DNA from: Rosa chinensis
Taxonomy: Eukaryota; Streptophyta; Magnoliopsida; Rosales; Rosaceae
Length of the DNA stretch: 64,000 nt
Assembly (NCBI RefSeq): GCF_002994745.2
Contig: NC_037093.1
Span: forward strand, 22,641,555 to 22,705,554
Direction: 5' to 3'
A model generated the notes under the pieces. It saw only the letters and a program-made list of their open reading frames with translations. It was not told the origin of the DNA and ran no database searches. The first letter of the stretch is position 1. The number at the start of each line of letters is the position of its first letter. Position numbers and translations under genes: made by a program. Positions 22,496-34,437 of the stretch are shown here, piece after piece.

Positions 22496-25400
22496 TGTTA
22501 CGTCCCGTACCTCAATTTATCAGTTTACTAGTCATTTGGACAGTAAACGACAATTACTTCCACGTTTTACTTTGTTTCAATACTTTTAGTGGCCCTAAAA
22601 GTTGACTTTTTGTTCGGGTCAAAATTCGAGAAAATTTTATTAACAAGTTGTAGAGAACGTTAAACCGAGTTCGTAGACATGCGGTACGCAAGAATCGGAA
22701 TTCGTATGAATTAGTTACAGTCTATGGAATTTTATTTCTACGTTGAAGTTATCGGAAATTTGCAAAGGGCAAAACTGACTTTTCGCAAAGTCAAGTATAT
22801 AAAGCAAAACCCTAGGTTTTCCTTCATTTTTCCCTTTTTCCCTTTCTCTTCCTCCTCGGCCGCACGGCCTCTCTTCTCTTCTCTCTCTCTAGTTTTCTCT
22901 CCACCTCCCTCTGCCATCACAGGAGACCCCCACATTTTGACCACCAACTGGGAACACCTCCACCACCGATCGAACCCAGATCAACACCTGCCCGAAACCC
23001 GACCTAAGGCTGCGACGCCACTGTTCCTCTTTTCCTTTTGATTTCCGACCACCGTCTCACCACACCGCCATCACCTCTGCACTCAACAAGAAACGGAGAT
23101 CAAAACCCAAAAGTTTGATCACCAGCTGGCCTGAAAAACCGAAGTGTGCTCCATTGCCGGAGCCGACAAGTCTGGGTTCTTTGTTCTTTAATCTCTAGCC
23201 ACGTTTAAACAACATCTCCACCATGGATGCAGTCGAGGCCTCACGATCTACTAGCCTTCGAAACCCAGAAGCCTAACGCCACTTAGAACCACCGCAAGCG
23301 CCGCCCCTAGCGCGTGGGTTGCCGGATATCTTGGTCGTCTGCGTTAGGTAATTTTTCGTATATTTCTTTGGTTGAAACCTCTGTTTCGGTGTGGGATAAG
23401 AAACCCTAATTTTGTTGATGGATTTTGGACTGTGTGAAGGTTATGGTTTATGTGTTCTGAAGTTTTGGAGAAAGGAATGGGCATTTGTTCAGTTTGATAT
23501 ATAATGAAGGTAAGAATCAGGAACTCTATTTTGAGATATAAATTGGTTGAAGATTGTTGTTAAATTTTGCTGTTGTTGCTAGGAGTTCGAATGATTGTTG
23601 GTGGTGGATGACCACACTCATTTAAAATTGGCCCTCTGTTTGGAGATGAAGAATTGGTGAGGGATTTGGTTCGGTGATCTTATAATTGCTATAATTAGTT
23701 TGGTCAAATTATTGAATTGACGGAGTTATTGGTTTGCAATTAAAATGGTTCCATGTATATTTTTGATGGTGTGGTGCTTGTGCAAGATGGGAAGTGACGA
23801 ATTGTTTACCAATGTGGAAATGTCTTATTGGAAGTGATAAGTAGTTTGGCCAAATAATTAAGGTATTGGGGAATATTGAATGGGTCGGTTTTGACGAGTT
23901 TGGCAAGTGACTGAATGTTGAAATTGATGTTAAGAGGAAATTGTTGGGAGAATGACAAATTTTATTTGAGCAAGTTAAATCGATTGTTCGATGAAGATTA
24001 ATGAAACGAGTTGCCAATTGGAACATTCTAATACTACCATATCCGGGAATTTCTGTAAGGACACAATCATTTGGAAACGGTGATCATGAATTTTACATTT
24101 AAGGTTTAAAGGCTAGGTAATAAAGTCGAATTGTTAACTTGAATTATAACTTGAAAATGGTGTAACTACCATACTCCAAATGAGCTTACTTTGTTAAGTG
24201 GATTATTCGGAAATGGTTACCCGTAATTATCAATTTAGAGTAGATTGGTGAATTTAACACGTTTTGGTTACTTAAGGAAGTTGTCATTATTATTAAGTTA
24301 CTAACTGGGCTTAATTATTTTATTAAGGATTTGAGCGTGACTACTTGAGATAGAATAAAAGGTCACTGTCGAAAATGACTGAATCGAGGAATTTGCAAGC
24401 TCTTGACTTGGGATGGATAAGTTGACGGTTATTGCATTTGAATCACTCTGAGTGGACTTTTGTTTTCAAACAACTGATGCATGCATTTATTTATAAAAAC
24501 ATGTTCTATTTTTTTAACATATTATTTTCCGAGCATATAAAGTTGATTGCGAATTATCTCATGGATTTTCTTTTAATAATGATTCTCATGAGTAATTATG
24601 ATTTATACCGCTAGTGAGTTTTGGATATTAAGTTGTTATGCTCGGATTTGAATTTATAATTGATGTTGATTTTCAACGAATTGTTTTCGATGCGATTTCC
24701 GGATTTATACTATTTATTTTATATTTATATTCGGCAAATTGAGATTATTATAAGATCTACGAAATGAGAATTCGAGGAAGTAAAACTTTATACTTATTTA
24801 TATTCTATTTATTTTGAACTTGAGATGATCTTGGCGTGCGGGGTCACGACTTTATACACTTGGATTCTTATTTCATGAGATATGTGGGGAAACTATACAG
24901 ATTTATTGGCTTTCGACGATCTTCTTCCTCACCATACGCGGGTCATGCGATTAAGTCTCCTCCTCACTTACTTTGTGTTTGTGAGTGGCAGTTGAGGTAG
25001 CTTTCTCCTCCTCACGTGGGTGGCAGTCGAGGTCATATTCTCCTCCTCACACAATCTATGTGTGAGTGGAAGTAGAGGTTATTAGTTCTCCTCCTCGCAC
25101 AATCTATGTGTGAGTGGCAGTCGAGGGTAGGTAGAGCCTGGGAGGCTCCATTACCCGTATGGTGATATTTCTTCCCCATATCCTATCATTACTTGACTAG
25201 CGAGGCCTAGTCTGATTTCCGTTTAACCAGCGAGGCTGGTCTTATTCTGTTGAGTATCAGAGTTCCATCCTTCCTTTCAGTTTTTTGGGACTAGCGGGGC
25301 TAGTCGGTTTTCTTGAGCGGAATTCCTTTTGTTTCGTTTTCCTAAATCAGTGCATGCATCGGGAGATTTTCATTAATAAATTAAATGTGGGAAAGTTTAA

Positions 25401-25863
25401 AATCTCTTTTGTTTAAAATTGCTTATTTTTGTCCACCCACACTAACGTGTTTTCAATACTTTCCCCTGGGTCCTTCGGTTTCAAATGCCCAGTTTGCAGG
25501 CGAATTAGTGAGGTCGGGCGTACACGGTGTCGAGGCATAGTCAACAGCATGGCTTCCGCGTTTGTCTTTGAGTTAGGTTGTCCTTATTTACCTTTCTATT
25601 AGAATTGCTCTGATTACCTATGAGATTTATGTTTTTCAAGTTGAGGTTTGTGTTTTGTGAATTGGAGATTGATGTGGAGTTGGGGAGCAGGGTGGCTCCA
25701 GAAGTATAAGGATGATTTGATTTAGAAGTGTAAATGCTTTCTACAGGTTTTGGGTAGCCCATTTTAGGGGAAGTTCTGCCAAATTTTTGGTAGAATTCCT
25801 CCTAAGGTGGGCCCCGCAGGGCCACTTCGGATTTCAGGGTGAAATCCGGGGCAGGTCCTGTCA
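22496..25863 (+). repeat. 5' LTR of the 10-kb non-coding LTR element
   Basis: TGTTACGTCCCG...CCTGTCA, 3368 bp. It is followed by an iMet PBS and preceded by AGCAA (22491-22495), which repeats at 32446-32450. Compared with the 3' LTR it has an extra 19-bp stretch near 23601 and scattered single changes, so the pair is nearly identical but not brand new. ORFs seen inside (for example at 22724-23041) recur identically in the 3' LTR and are not genes. Confidence 0.95.
24956..25125 (+). repeat. Four tandem hairpin modules in the LTR
   Basis: The module is CTCCTCCTCAC-loop-GTGAGTGG(C/A)AGT(C/T)GAGG. It occurs four times at about 40-50 bp spacing, each able to pair CTCAC(AC) with (GT)GTGAG and CCTC with GAGG. 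The same array is in the 3' LTR at 31537-31706, and a five-copy version, reversed, is at 62287-62525. Confidence 0.8.
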
Positions 25864-25865
25864 GT

Positions 25866-25877
25866 TGGTATCAGAGC
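25866..25877 (+). other. iMet primer-binding site
   Basis: TGGTATCAGAGC is the exact complement of the 3' end of plant initiator tRNA-Met with CCA. It lies 2 bp after the LTR end and gives the + orientation of the element. Confidence 0.95.
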
Positions 25878-28432
25878 ATTAGGTTGTCAGATTCTATAGA
25901 CTTGCTTCTATCCTTTTACCGTACTCGCTTGATGTTACACAGTACCTCCCGAGTGATGACCCGACTGCAGCGGTTCCCCATCGTGTACTCTTCGGTGCTG
26001 ATGTATTCATTAAGTGTGTACGGTACAGGTCTAGTGGGGTTCCTTTAGGTGATATGCCTCTTGTACGCTGACCTCCTAGGGTTTTCGTCGCGCAGCGGAT
26101 TATTCGCATGTTTTGCACATTTCCCTACAGATGGTAGAGTAAGACTACTCTATAATTTCGAATTGTGCTATGATGTGATTCGAGGAAATGTTATGGTTAT
26201 TGCTTCCTCGATGCCAGTAAGTTTACTGGAGCTGGGTTTAAGGTGCGAGAACGGTGTCCGATTTCGTGTTTGAGTATCTGAGACGAGCGACTATAGCTTT
26301 GGGCTGTCTCTAAATACTTAGAATCGGAATTGTGGTTTGATGTGGGACTAATAGTAATAGTGGTTCTAACCTTGAACCGAGTTACGGAGGATGTGTCATG
26401 TAGACGTGGTTGGTGTTGTGAGAGTCATTTTGGAATGATACTTTGCAATTCACGAAGAAAACCGGATTGGAATTTTCCTTTATTTGGACACCTTGGTCTG
26501 TTGACCTGATCATAACTTGTGGACATAGTTTTGTCCAAGTAAAGGAGATTGTCCGAGATTGTGTGTTTTTGGTTATTGATTTTCGGTGAAATGGTTTATC
26601 GCAACTTCGGGGATTGATGGTAATGATACTGTTGGGTTTCTATAGTGGTTCAAGCGAATTACTATATGATACAGAGTTTGATTCGAATTCTGAATTGTGG
26701 AGTCATAGGGATTGAAATGTAGTAAGTTCTTGTTGGAGTGATTGTTAGATTGAATGGTTGAGATTTTATAAGAGTAGTAAGTAGAGTAACTCTAAGGACA
26801 TGGATCTTCCCAGTTACCTCAGGAAGTATTTAAGGTCATAGATTGACTAGAGTTCTAGTTATATTTTGAGTCAAATCTCTTATGGGTTGAACTTGGAATT
26901 TGATTGGAAGTGTGGTGGGACCACTGTCGGATCTTGGTGTCGCTGAGGGTGCTACATTATGTTGGATGGGTATCCATCTTATGTTGGGTGATGCTGTCAG
27001 GAGAGGATGACCGGTACAGCAAAATTTAAGAATTTGCAATCGATTAAAAGCAAAAGTGAGAATTGAGGTTTTGAAAGGTTTCGAAAAGCAAGGACATTCG
27101 AATCGTCTTTGACGGTTTTGATCATTCTTATCGTGTATGAAGGTACTATTTGGTGTCGTTGGATATCCGTTTGGGTGAAATCATTGAACTTGGGATCAAG
27201 AATGGGTCGTAATAACCCCACGGAGTGTCAGTAGTAATGCAAGTGGAATTCCTACATGATGTGGTAATGATCAAAGTTTTGAATCTTAGAGTAACGAAGA
27301 AGGTTTGGTGATAGTTTTCCTTGCGGGGCGATGCTAGTCAACAAGTTTTGGGAATCTGCCAGCATTCATTGATGGTTTTCTCGATGAGTCCTTTGGGGAC
27401 TATTAAAGAATTTCTTTCCTGCTTGTGGATTTCATTATAGCTTCGATATCTTTTTCCTTAATTCGCGAGTCGATTTTCTTCTTTGCAGTATTTGAGGTGC
27501 TTTGCGCTCACGTAATACGATGCACTTTTGCTTACCTATCGAACTATTTACCGGTTGCTTTGCACATGGGGTTTTTTCAGTCACGAATGGAGGTAAACCT
27601 TTCTTTTGGTATGTTGAGTTCGGCGGGGTTGCTATGAAATTGATCAAATTATAATGTTTGGCAAGGTTTCAGTTTGAGAATCGTTCATTTCAAGAGTTGA
27701 ATTTCTTTTATAGTTGGTTAACTCTTGGATCGGATTTGGAACATTTATAAGTGTTGTTGGATACAGTGTAGTCCAGTAAAGGAGTTGGAACATACTGGGT
27801 TAGGAAAAATTTCCACAATGTTGTATGTGTAATAAAATTGTCATGAGGTTTTCTCAGTTGGTTTGAGATGTTGCTATTTGGGCTGGTGAAGTAGTTATAA
27901 GAGAGAGTTTTCCTAACTAATTAAGAAGGCTATTCTAATTTGGATTGATCAAGATTCGAGTCTAACATCTAGTAATTCAGATTGTGGTGCTCTCGGTAGT
28001 GAGAATTACTGAGGTATATGAATTAAGAATATCATTTGGGGCAACTGAGATCAACGATAATGTCATGGATTCAACCAGATTTCCAGCCTACGACTATTAA
28101 AGAAGTGCAGCATCGGCTAAGAACAACTCGAGTGGGATGCATCTTCTTCCTAATTAAATTCGTTAAGCTGGAGTAGAGTTGGTAGTTATAATTCTTGCTT
28201 GCACTGGTACATGACCTCGTAGTTAAGTAAGTACTAACTTGTGGATGATTGGAGACATGAGTAATTAGTAAATTCCTTGTGACACATTTGATTTAGAAGA
28301 GTTTCCACATTATCATACTTATAAAGGTTTTGAGGAAGGTATTTATGTGTGGCTAGTAAGGTGGCTATCAAATGAGTTTTCTTAGTCGACTCAGAACGTC
28401 ATCTCATGGTTTGACCAATGATTTAGTCAGGT

Positions 28433-28502
28433 GTCAGAGTAGCGCAGTGGAAGTGTAGTGGTCCCATAACCTACTTGATTAGGAACTTTCGGGTTCGTTC
28501 GA
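28433..28502 (+). tRNA. Initiator tRNA-Met-like relic (5' half)
   Basis: GTCAGAGTAGCGCAGTGGAA followed by GTGTAGTGGTCCCATAACCTAC closely tracks plant initiator tRNA-Met through the acceptor 5' strand, D-arm and anticodon arm. The anticodon loop CCCATAA is intact (CAT at 28465-28467). The A box TAGCGCAGTGG is at 28440-28450, and a B-box-like GGTTCGTTCG is near 28492. The T arm and the 3' acceptor strand are not preserved, so it is a relic and not a working gene. It lies inside an element whose PBS pairs with the same tRNA. Confidence 0.6.
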
Positions 28503-29095
28503 GGTTAACCTTTGGGTGTTGACAACTATGGGACCTTTATGTGCACGACCTTGATTAGGAATTTAAGCACAAACAAACAAGGAAGGAAGTGTTGTCTTGT
28601 GGTAGCTAAGGATGTTATTTATTTTGGAATTGTCGATTGGCAGTGACCAACTTGTGGTAATCACAATATGGATGGTGAATGAGTTGGATCTTCACTAAGC
28701 AACTTTTATGAGAAGGTATGAATGCTATAATTTTTTTTAACAGGGTGGTTTGTGACGTCAATACCATGTGTTATCTGAGCTAACCATTGAAATGAATCTT
28801 CTTTACACCAGTATTCATGTACTTGCGAGTTTATGGCGTTACATGGTTCAACAAGACAAGTGATTCGACTCTGGACGTTGGATAATTTTGGATTATAAGC
28901 ATGTCTTCGTTGCTTTTGTAGTGGGGATCTACATTGCTTCTGTTAGTGATTGATTTGAGGTTGTGAAAAAGAAAGCTTAATCTAAGGAGGAGTTGATAAG
29001 TTTTGAGATTGTGGTATTTTGAATCAATTGGTGTGCCTTATTTTTTCTAGCAGGCATGAAATTTCGAGGGCGAAATTTTTATAAGGAGGGGAGAT

Positions 29096-32000
29096 TGTTA
29101 CGTCCCGTACCTCAATTTATCGGTTTACTAGTCATTTGGACAGTAAACGACAATTACTTCCACTTTTTACTTTGTTTCGATACTTTTAGTGGCCCTAAAA
29201 TTTGACTTTTTGTTCAGGTCAAAATTCGAGAAAATTTTCTTAACAAGTTGTAGAGAACGTTAAACCGAGTTCGTAGACATGCGGTACGCAAGAATCGGAA
29301 TTCGTATGAATTAGTTACAGTCTATGGAATTTTATTTCTACGTTGAAGTTATCGGAAATTTGCAAAGGGCAAAACTGACTTTTCGCAAAGTCAAGTATAT
29401 AAAGCAAAACCCTAGGTTTTCCTTCATTTTTCCCTTTTTCCCTTTCTCTTCCTCCTCGGCCGCACGGCCTCTCTTCTCTTCTCTCTCTCTAGTTTTCTCT
29501 CCACCTCCCTCTGCCATCACAGGAGACCCCCACATTTTGACCACCAACTGGGAACACCTCCACCACCGATCGAACCCAGATCAACACCTGCCCGAAACCC
29601 GACCTAAGGCTGCGACGCCACTGTTCCTCTTTTCCTTTTGATTTCCGACCACCGTCTCACCACACCGCCATCACCTCTGCACTCAACAAGAAACGGAGAT
29701 CAAAACCCAAAAGTTTGCTCACCAGCCGGCCTGAAAAACCGTTGTGTGCTCCATTGCCGGAGCCGACAAGTCTGGGTTCTTTGTTCTTTAATCTCTAGCC
29801 ACGTTTAAACAACATCTCCACCATGGATGCAGTCGAGGCCTCACGATCTACTAGCCTTCGAAACCCAGAAGCCTAACGCCACTTAGAACCACCGCAAGCG
29901 CCGCCCCTAGCGCGTGGGTTGCCGGATATCTTGGTCGTCTGCGTTAGGTAATTTTTCGTATATTTCTTTGGTTGAAACCTCTGTTTCGGTGTGGGATAAG
30001 AAACCCTAATTTTGTTGATGGATTTTGGACTGTGTGAAGGTTATGGTTTATGTGTTCTGAAGTTTTGGAGAAAGGAATGGGCATTTGTTCAGTTTGATAT
30101 ATAATGAAGGTAAGAATCAGGAACTCTATTTTGAGATGTAAATTGGTTGAAGATTGTTGTTAAATTTTGCTGTTGTTGCTAGGAGTTCGAATGATTGTTC
30201 ATTTAAAATTGGCCCTCTGTTTGGAGATGAAGAATTGGTGAGGGATTTGGTTCGGTGATCTTATAATTGCTATAATTAGTTTGGTCAAATTATTGAATTG
30301 ACGGAGTTATTGGTTTGCAATTAAAATGGTTCCATGTATATTTTTGATGGTGTGGTGCTTGTGCAAGATGGGAAGTGACGAATTGTTTACCAATGTGGAA
30401 ATGTCTTATTGGAAGTGATAAGTAGTTTGGCCAAATAATTAAGGTATTGGGGAATATTGAATGGGTCGGTTTTGACGAGTTTGGCAAGTGACTGAATGTT
30501 GAAATTGATGTTAAGAGGAAATTGTTGGGAGAATGACAAATTTTATTTGAGCAAGTTAAATCGATTGTTCGATGAAGATTAATGAAACGAGTTGCTAATT
30601 GGAACATTCTAATACTACCATGTCCGGGAATTTCTGTAAGGACACAATCATTTGGAAACGGTGATCATGAATTTTACATTTAAGGTTTAAAGGCTAGGTA
30701 ATAAAGTCGAATGGTTAACTTGAATTATAACTTGAAAATGGTGTAACTACCATACTCCAAATGAGCTTACTTTGTTAAGTGGATTATTCGGAAATGGTTA
30801 CCCGTAATTATCAATTTAGAGTAGATTGGTGAATTTAACACGTTTTGGTTACTTAAGGAAGTTGTCATTATTATTAAGTTACTAACTGGGCTTAATTATT
30901 TTATTAAGGATTTGAGCGTGACTACTTGAGATAGAATAAAAGGTCACTATCGAAAATGACTGAATCGAGGAATTTGCAAGCTCTTGACTTGGGATGGATA
31001 AGTTGACGGTTATTGCATTTGAATCACTCTGAGTGGACTTTTGTTTTCAAACAACTGATGCATGCATTTATTTATAAAAACATGTTCTATTTTTTTAACA
31101 TATTATTTTCCGAGCATATAAAGTTGATTGCGAATTATCTCATGGATTTTCTTTTAATAATGATTCTCATGAGTAATTATGATTTATACCGCTAGTGAGT
31201 TTTGGATATTAAGTTGTTATGCTCGGATTTGAATTTATAATTGATGTTGATTTTCAACGAATTGTTTTCGATGCGATTTCCGGATTTATACTATTTATTT
31301 TATATTTATATTCGGCAAATTGAGATTATTATAAGATCTACGAAATGAGAATTCGAGGAAGTAAAACTTTATACTTATTTATATTCTATTTATTTTGAAC
31401 TTGAGATGATCTTGGCATGCGGGGTCACGACTTTATACACTTGGATTCTTATTTCGTGAGATATGTGGGGAAACTATACAGATTTATTGGCTTTCGATGA
31501 TCTTCTTCCTCACCATACGCGGGTCATGCGATTAAGTCTCCTCCTCACTTACTTTGTGTTTGTGAGTGGCAGTTGAGGTAGCTTTCTCCTCCTCACGTGG
31601 GTGGCAGTCGAGGTCATATTCTCCTCCTCACACAATCTATGTGTGAGTGGAAGTAGAGGTTATTAGTTCTCCTCCTCGCACAATCTATGTGTGAGTGGCA
31701 GTCAAGGGTAGGTAGAGCCTGGGAGGCTCCATAACCCGTATGGTGATATTTCTTCCCCATATCCTATCATTACTTGACTAGCGGGGCCTAGTCTGATTTC
31801 CGTTTAACCAGCGAGGGTGGTCTTATTCTGTTGAGTATCGGAGTTTCCATCCTTCCTTTCAGTTGTTTGGGACTAGCGGGGCTAGTCGATTTTCTTGAGC
31901 GGAATTCCTTTTGTTTCGTTTTCCTAAATCAGTGCATGCATCAGGAGATTTTCTTTAATAAATTAAATGTGGGAAAGTTTAAAATCTCTTTTGTTTAAAA

Positions 32001-32445
32001 TTGCTTATTTTTGTCCACTCACACTAACGTGTTTTCAATACTTTCCCCTGGGTCCTTCGGTTTCAAATGCCCAGTTTGCAGGCGAATTAGTGAGGTCGGG
32101 CGTACACGGTGTCGAGGCATAGTCAACAGCATGGCTTCCGCGTTTGTCTTTGAGTTAGGTTGTCCTTATTTACCTTTCTATTAGAATTGCTCTGATTACC
32201 TATGAGATTTATGTTTTTCAAGTTGATGTTTGTGTTTTGTGAATTGGAGATTGATGTGGAGTTGGGGAGCAGGGTGGCTCCAGAAGTATAAGGATGATTT
32301 GATTTAGAAGTGTAAATGCTTTCTACAGGTTTTGGGTAGCCCATTTTAGGGGAAGTTCTGCCAAATTTTTGGTAGAATTCCTCCTAAGGTGGGCCCCGCA
32401 GGGCCACTTCGGATTTCAGGGTGAAATCCGGGGCGGGTCCTGTCA
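29096..32445 (+). repeat. 3' LTR of the 10-kb non-coding LTR element
   Basis: TGTTACGTCCCG...CCTGTCA, 3350 bp, followed by the target duplication AGCAA at 32446-32450. It lacks the 19-bp stretch present in the 5' LTR near 23601 and has one extra base near 31850. It carries the same hairpin modules and the same enclosing GAGTGGAC/GTCCACTC repeats as the 5' copy. Confidence 0.95.
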
Positions 32446-33800
32446 AGCAATATTAGTGTGGTTCAAGAGTTTTAAAGACGAATTATTAGAGAAGAAATCT
32501 AAAATCAAATCACATATCTTATCCTTGACAAGTTCCCAGTGCTTTTGGTAGAATATTGCATGGATACCATTTGGACCAGGTGCCTTAAGACCTCCAATTG
32601 AGTTGACTGCCAAACGATATCAATTACAGGCTTAATAATATTGACAAATTTGCCAGCATAATTCAAATTAACAGAACCAGAAGAACGAAATCTATTTTGA
32701 AAATCTTGAGCAAAAATATTGCTGAAATCTTCATGTTTATCAAACCAAATTCCCAAATGATTTCTTATTCTAGAAATCTTGTTTCTTCTTTTTCTCAGAC
32801 TAGCCTTAGTCTGGAAAAACTTAGTGTTCTTATCTTCAAGTGAAAGCTAGTTTGCTTTGGCTCTTTGTGCCCATAAAACAACTTCTGCTTTTTCCAAATT
32901 CAGAACTTGGTCAGTCAAAAACAAAACCTTATTATATAAGAAAATGGAATGAGGAAACAGCATAAGCTGATTTTGGTAGAAAGAAAGATCTTTTTGTAGC
33001 TAGGTTGGCTAGATTCCTGAAAAGATTACCATACACTTCTCTGCTCCAAGTAGAGATCCTATGAGCAAAAGTACCTGTAATTGCCAGAAGATTTTTAATA
33101 GGGTCAGAATCTTCTGAGACCAAGACTGTCTAGTAAGCTCAGTAAACTGAGGATTAGAAAACCAAATAGCCTCTAGCTTAAAAGGCTTTGGTCTAGTTTT
33201 TTGTTTAGGTAAAGTTGTTAGAAGAATTGAACCGTGATCCGATCTAACAATAGGTAAATTCTCTAAAGTACAGTGATGATTGGTTGTAACACAATCCAGC
33301 CTTTCATAAATCATAGTGTTATATCTATGTTTATTAGTCCAAGGGAAGACATTCAGCAAAAAGGGAAGTCATATTAATGCCGTTCAAAAAATTGATGAAA
33401 TTTTGCATATAAACATTGTAAGGGGAATTACCCCCACATTTTTCATGAGCAGTAGTAATATTATTAAAGTCTCCAATCAAAGCCCAAGGCTCATCATTCT
33501 GGGGTTCAAGAGTACGAATCTCATTCCAAAATTGGCTTTGTAGATGTTTCTAAGGTACATCATAAATAAAAAAAACAAACCAATTTAGAACTTTTTTCTA
33601 GTCATAAATACTACAGTGTAGATAACGACTATGGCGATCATAACTTTAAGATTAACAGTATTCAAGTTCCACATAAGAAAGAGACCACCTGACTGTCCAA
33701 CAGAAGAAATAAACTCACACTTATCAAAAAAGAAAGCAAAACGAGAAAACATTTTATTAGCTTGACCAGAGTCAGGTATCCTAGTGTCTAGGATATACAA
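32446..33800 (-). mobile_element. L1-type LINE, 5' part of ORF2 (endonuclease)
   Basis: This continues the LINE of 20340-22495 once the LTR element is removed; the reading rejoins in the RT motif TNIALIPK. Endonuclease segments on the minus strand are LDTRIPDSGQANKMF and SVGQSGGLFLMWN (33800-33660), then VRSDHGSILL (about 33245) and FKLEAIWFSNPQF (about 33170). The endonuclease is of the apurinic-like type that nicks target DNA. Stops and shifts break it. ORF1 and the start of ORF2 are not seen, so the copy is probably 5' truncated. Confidence 0.78.
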
Positions 33801-34437
33801 AAGATATAGCTATAGGCTGATTCACACGCAATTTACTTATGTTTCTAACCCTAATTACCTTGAAATTAGTGAATACTCAAGTATTATTTCGTAGTATTAC
33901 TTTGTTTTCTTCATTTGTAGGAAATTATGGTCAAGAGAGGAAAAAGACAAAAGAAGTAGCAAATTCGAGCAAAAAGTCAACTCTGACTAAAGGACGAAAA
34001 GTCAACTGGTTGACCACCGGATTAACCAAGTCAACTTGGCCCAATAGCATGAAGTCCAAGGCCCAAGACCAAAGAAGCACAAGTGAAGACCCAAGCCCAT
34101 TTGTATCTTTGTATTCAAATTTAAAATTCAAAATGGATGTAATGACAATAATAATAGTGGACCACACCTCACACACATCACACATGTGGATGAGATATTT
34201 ATTTGTGTTCACACTAGACACACACTCACTTACACTTTTACCCTCCGGTTTTCTTTATATTTTCCAAAATGTTTTCTAATCTTCTAATTCTATACATTTT
34301 TATTAGGTTATTTTAGTATTTTCATTTTACCCATTTTCTACTTGTTTTTTAGCTCTTGGATTTAGGGTACAAGTCCAATCTTGACCCTTGACAAGGGGGT
34401 ATTTAAGCACCTTTTCACACACATTTCACAAGCTCAA
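33801..34437 (+). repeat. Left part of an old Athila-like LTR
   Basis: Non-coding. It joins 37627 onward once solo LTR B is removed (shared CTCAA). A TATA-like GTATTTAAGCACC at about 34399 and the later PBS at 38861 suggest that 33801-38860 was one LTR of about 1.8 kb. The left LTR end is not defined. The small ORFs here are not genes. Confidence 0.4.

Larger units (their letters stand above)
25864..29095 (+). mobile_element. Internal region (3.2 kb) of the 22496-32445 element, no coding capacity
   Basis: It lies between the PBS and the polypurine tract AAGGAGGGGAGAT (29083-29095). The first 250 bp match the start of the young element's internal DNA (48153 onward), including a decayed gag start (ATGCCTCTTGTACGCTGACC). 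No protease, RT or integrase motif was found in any frame and no ORF exceeds about 75 codons. This makes it a large non-autonomous element that would need proteins from a relative. Exact target duplications show it inserted as a unit. Confidence 0.8.

Noticed and set aside
22724..23041. ORF of 105 codons, repeated at 29324-29641
   Set aside because: Both lie in paired LTRs at the same position, with no domain and biased composition (CT-rich leader). The identity comes from LTR duplication.
24432..25125. CRISPR-like spacing of short repeats
   Set aside because: The units are hairpin modules inside an LTR of a plant element, with no unique spacers of constant size and no cas genes.
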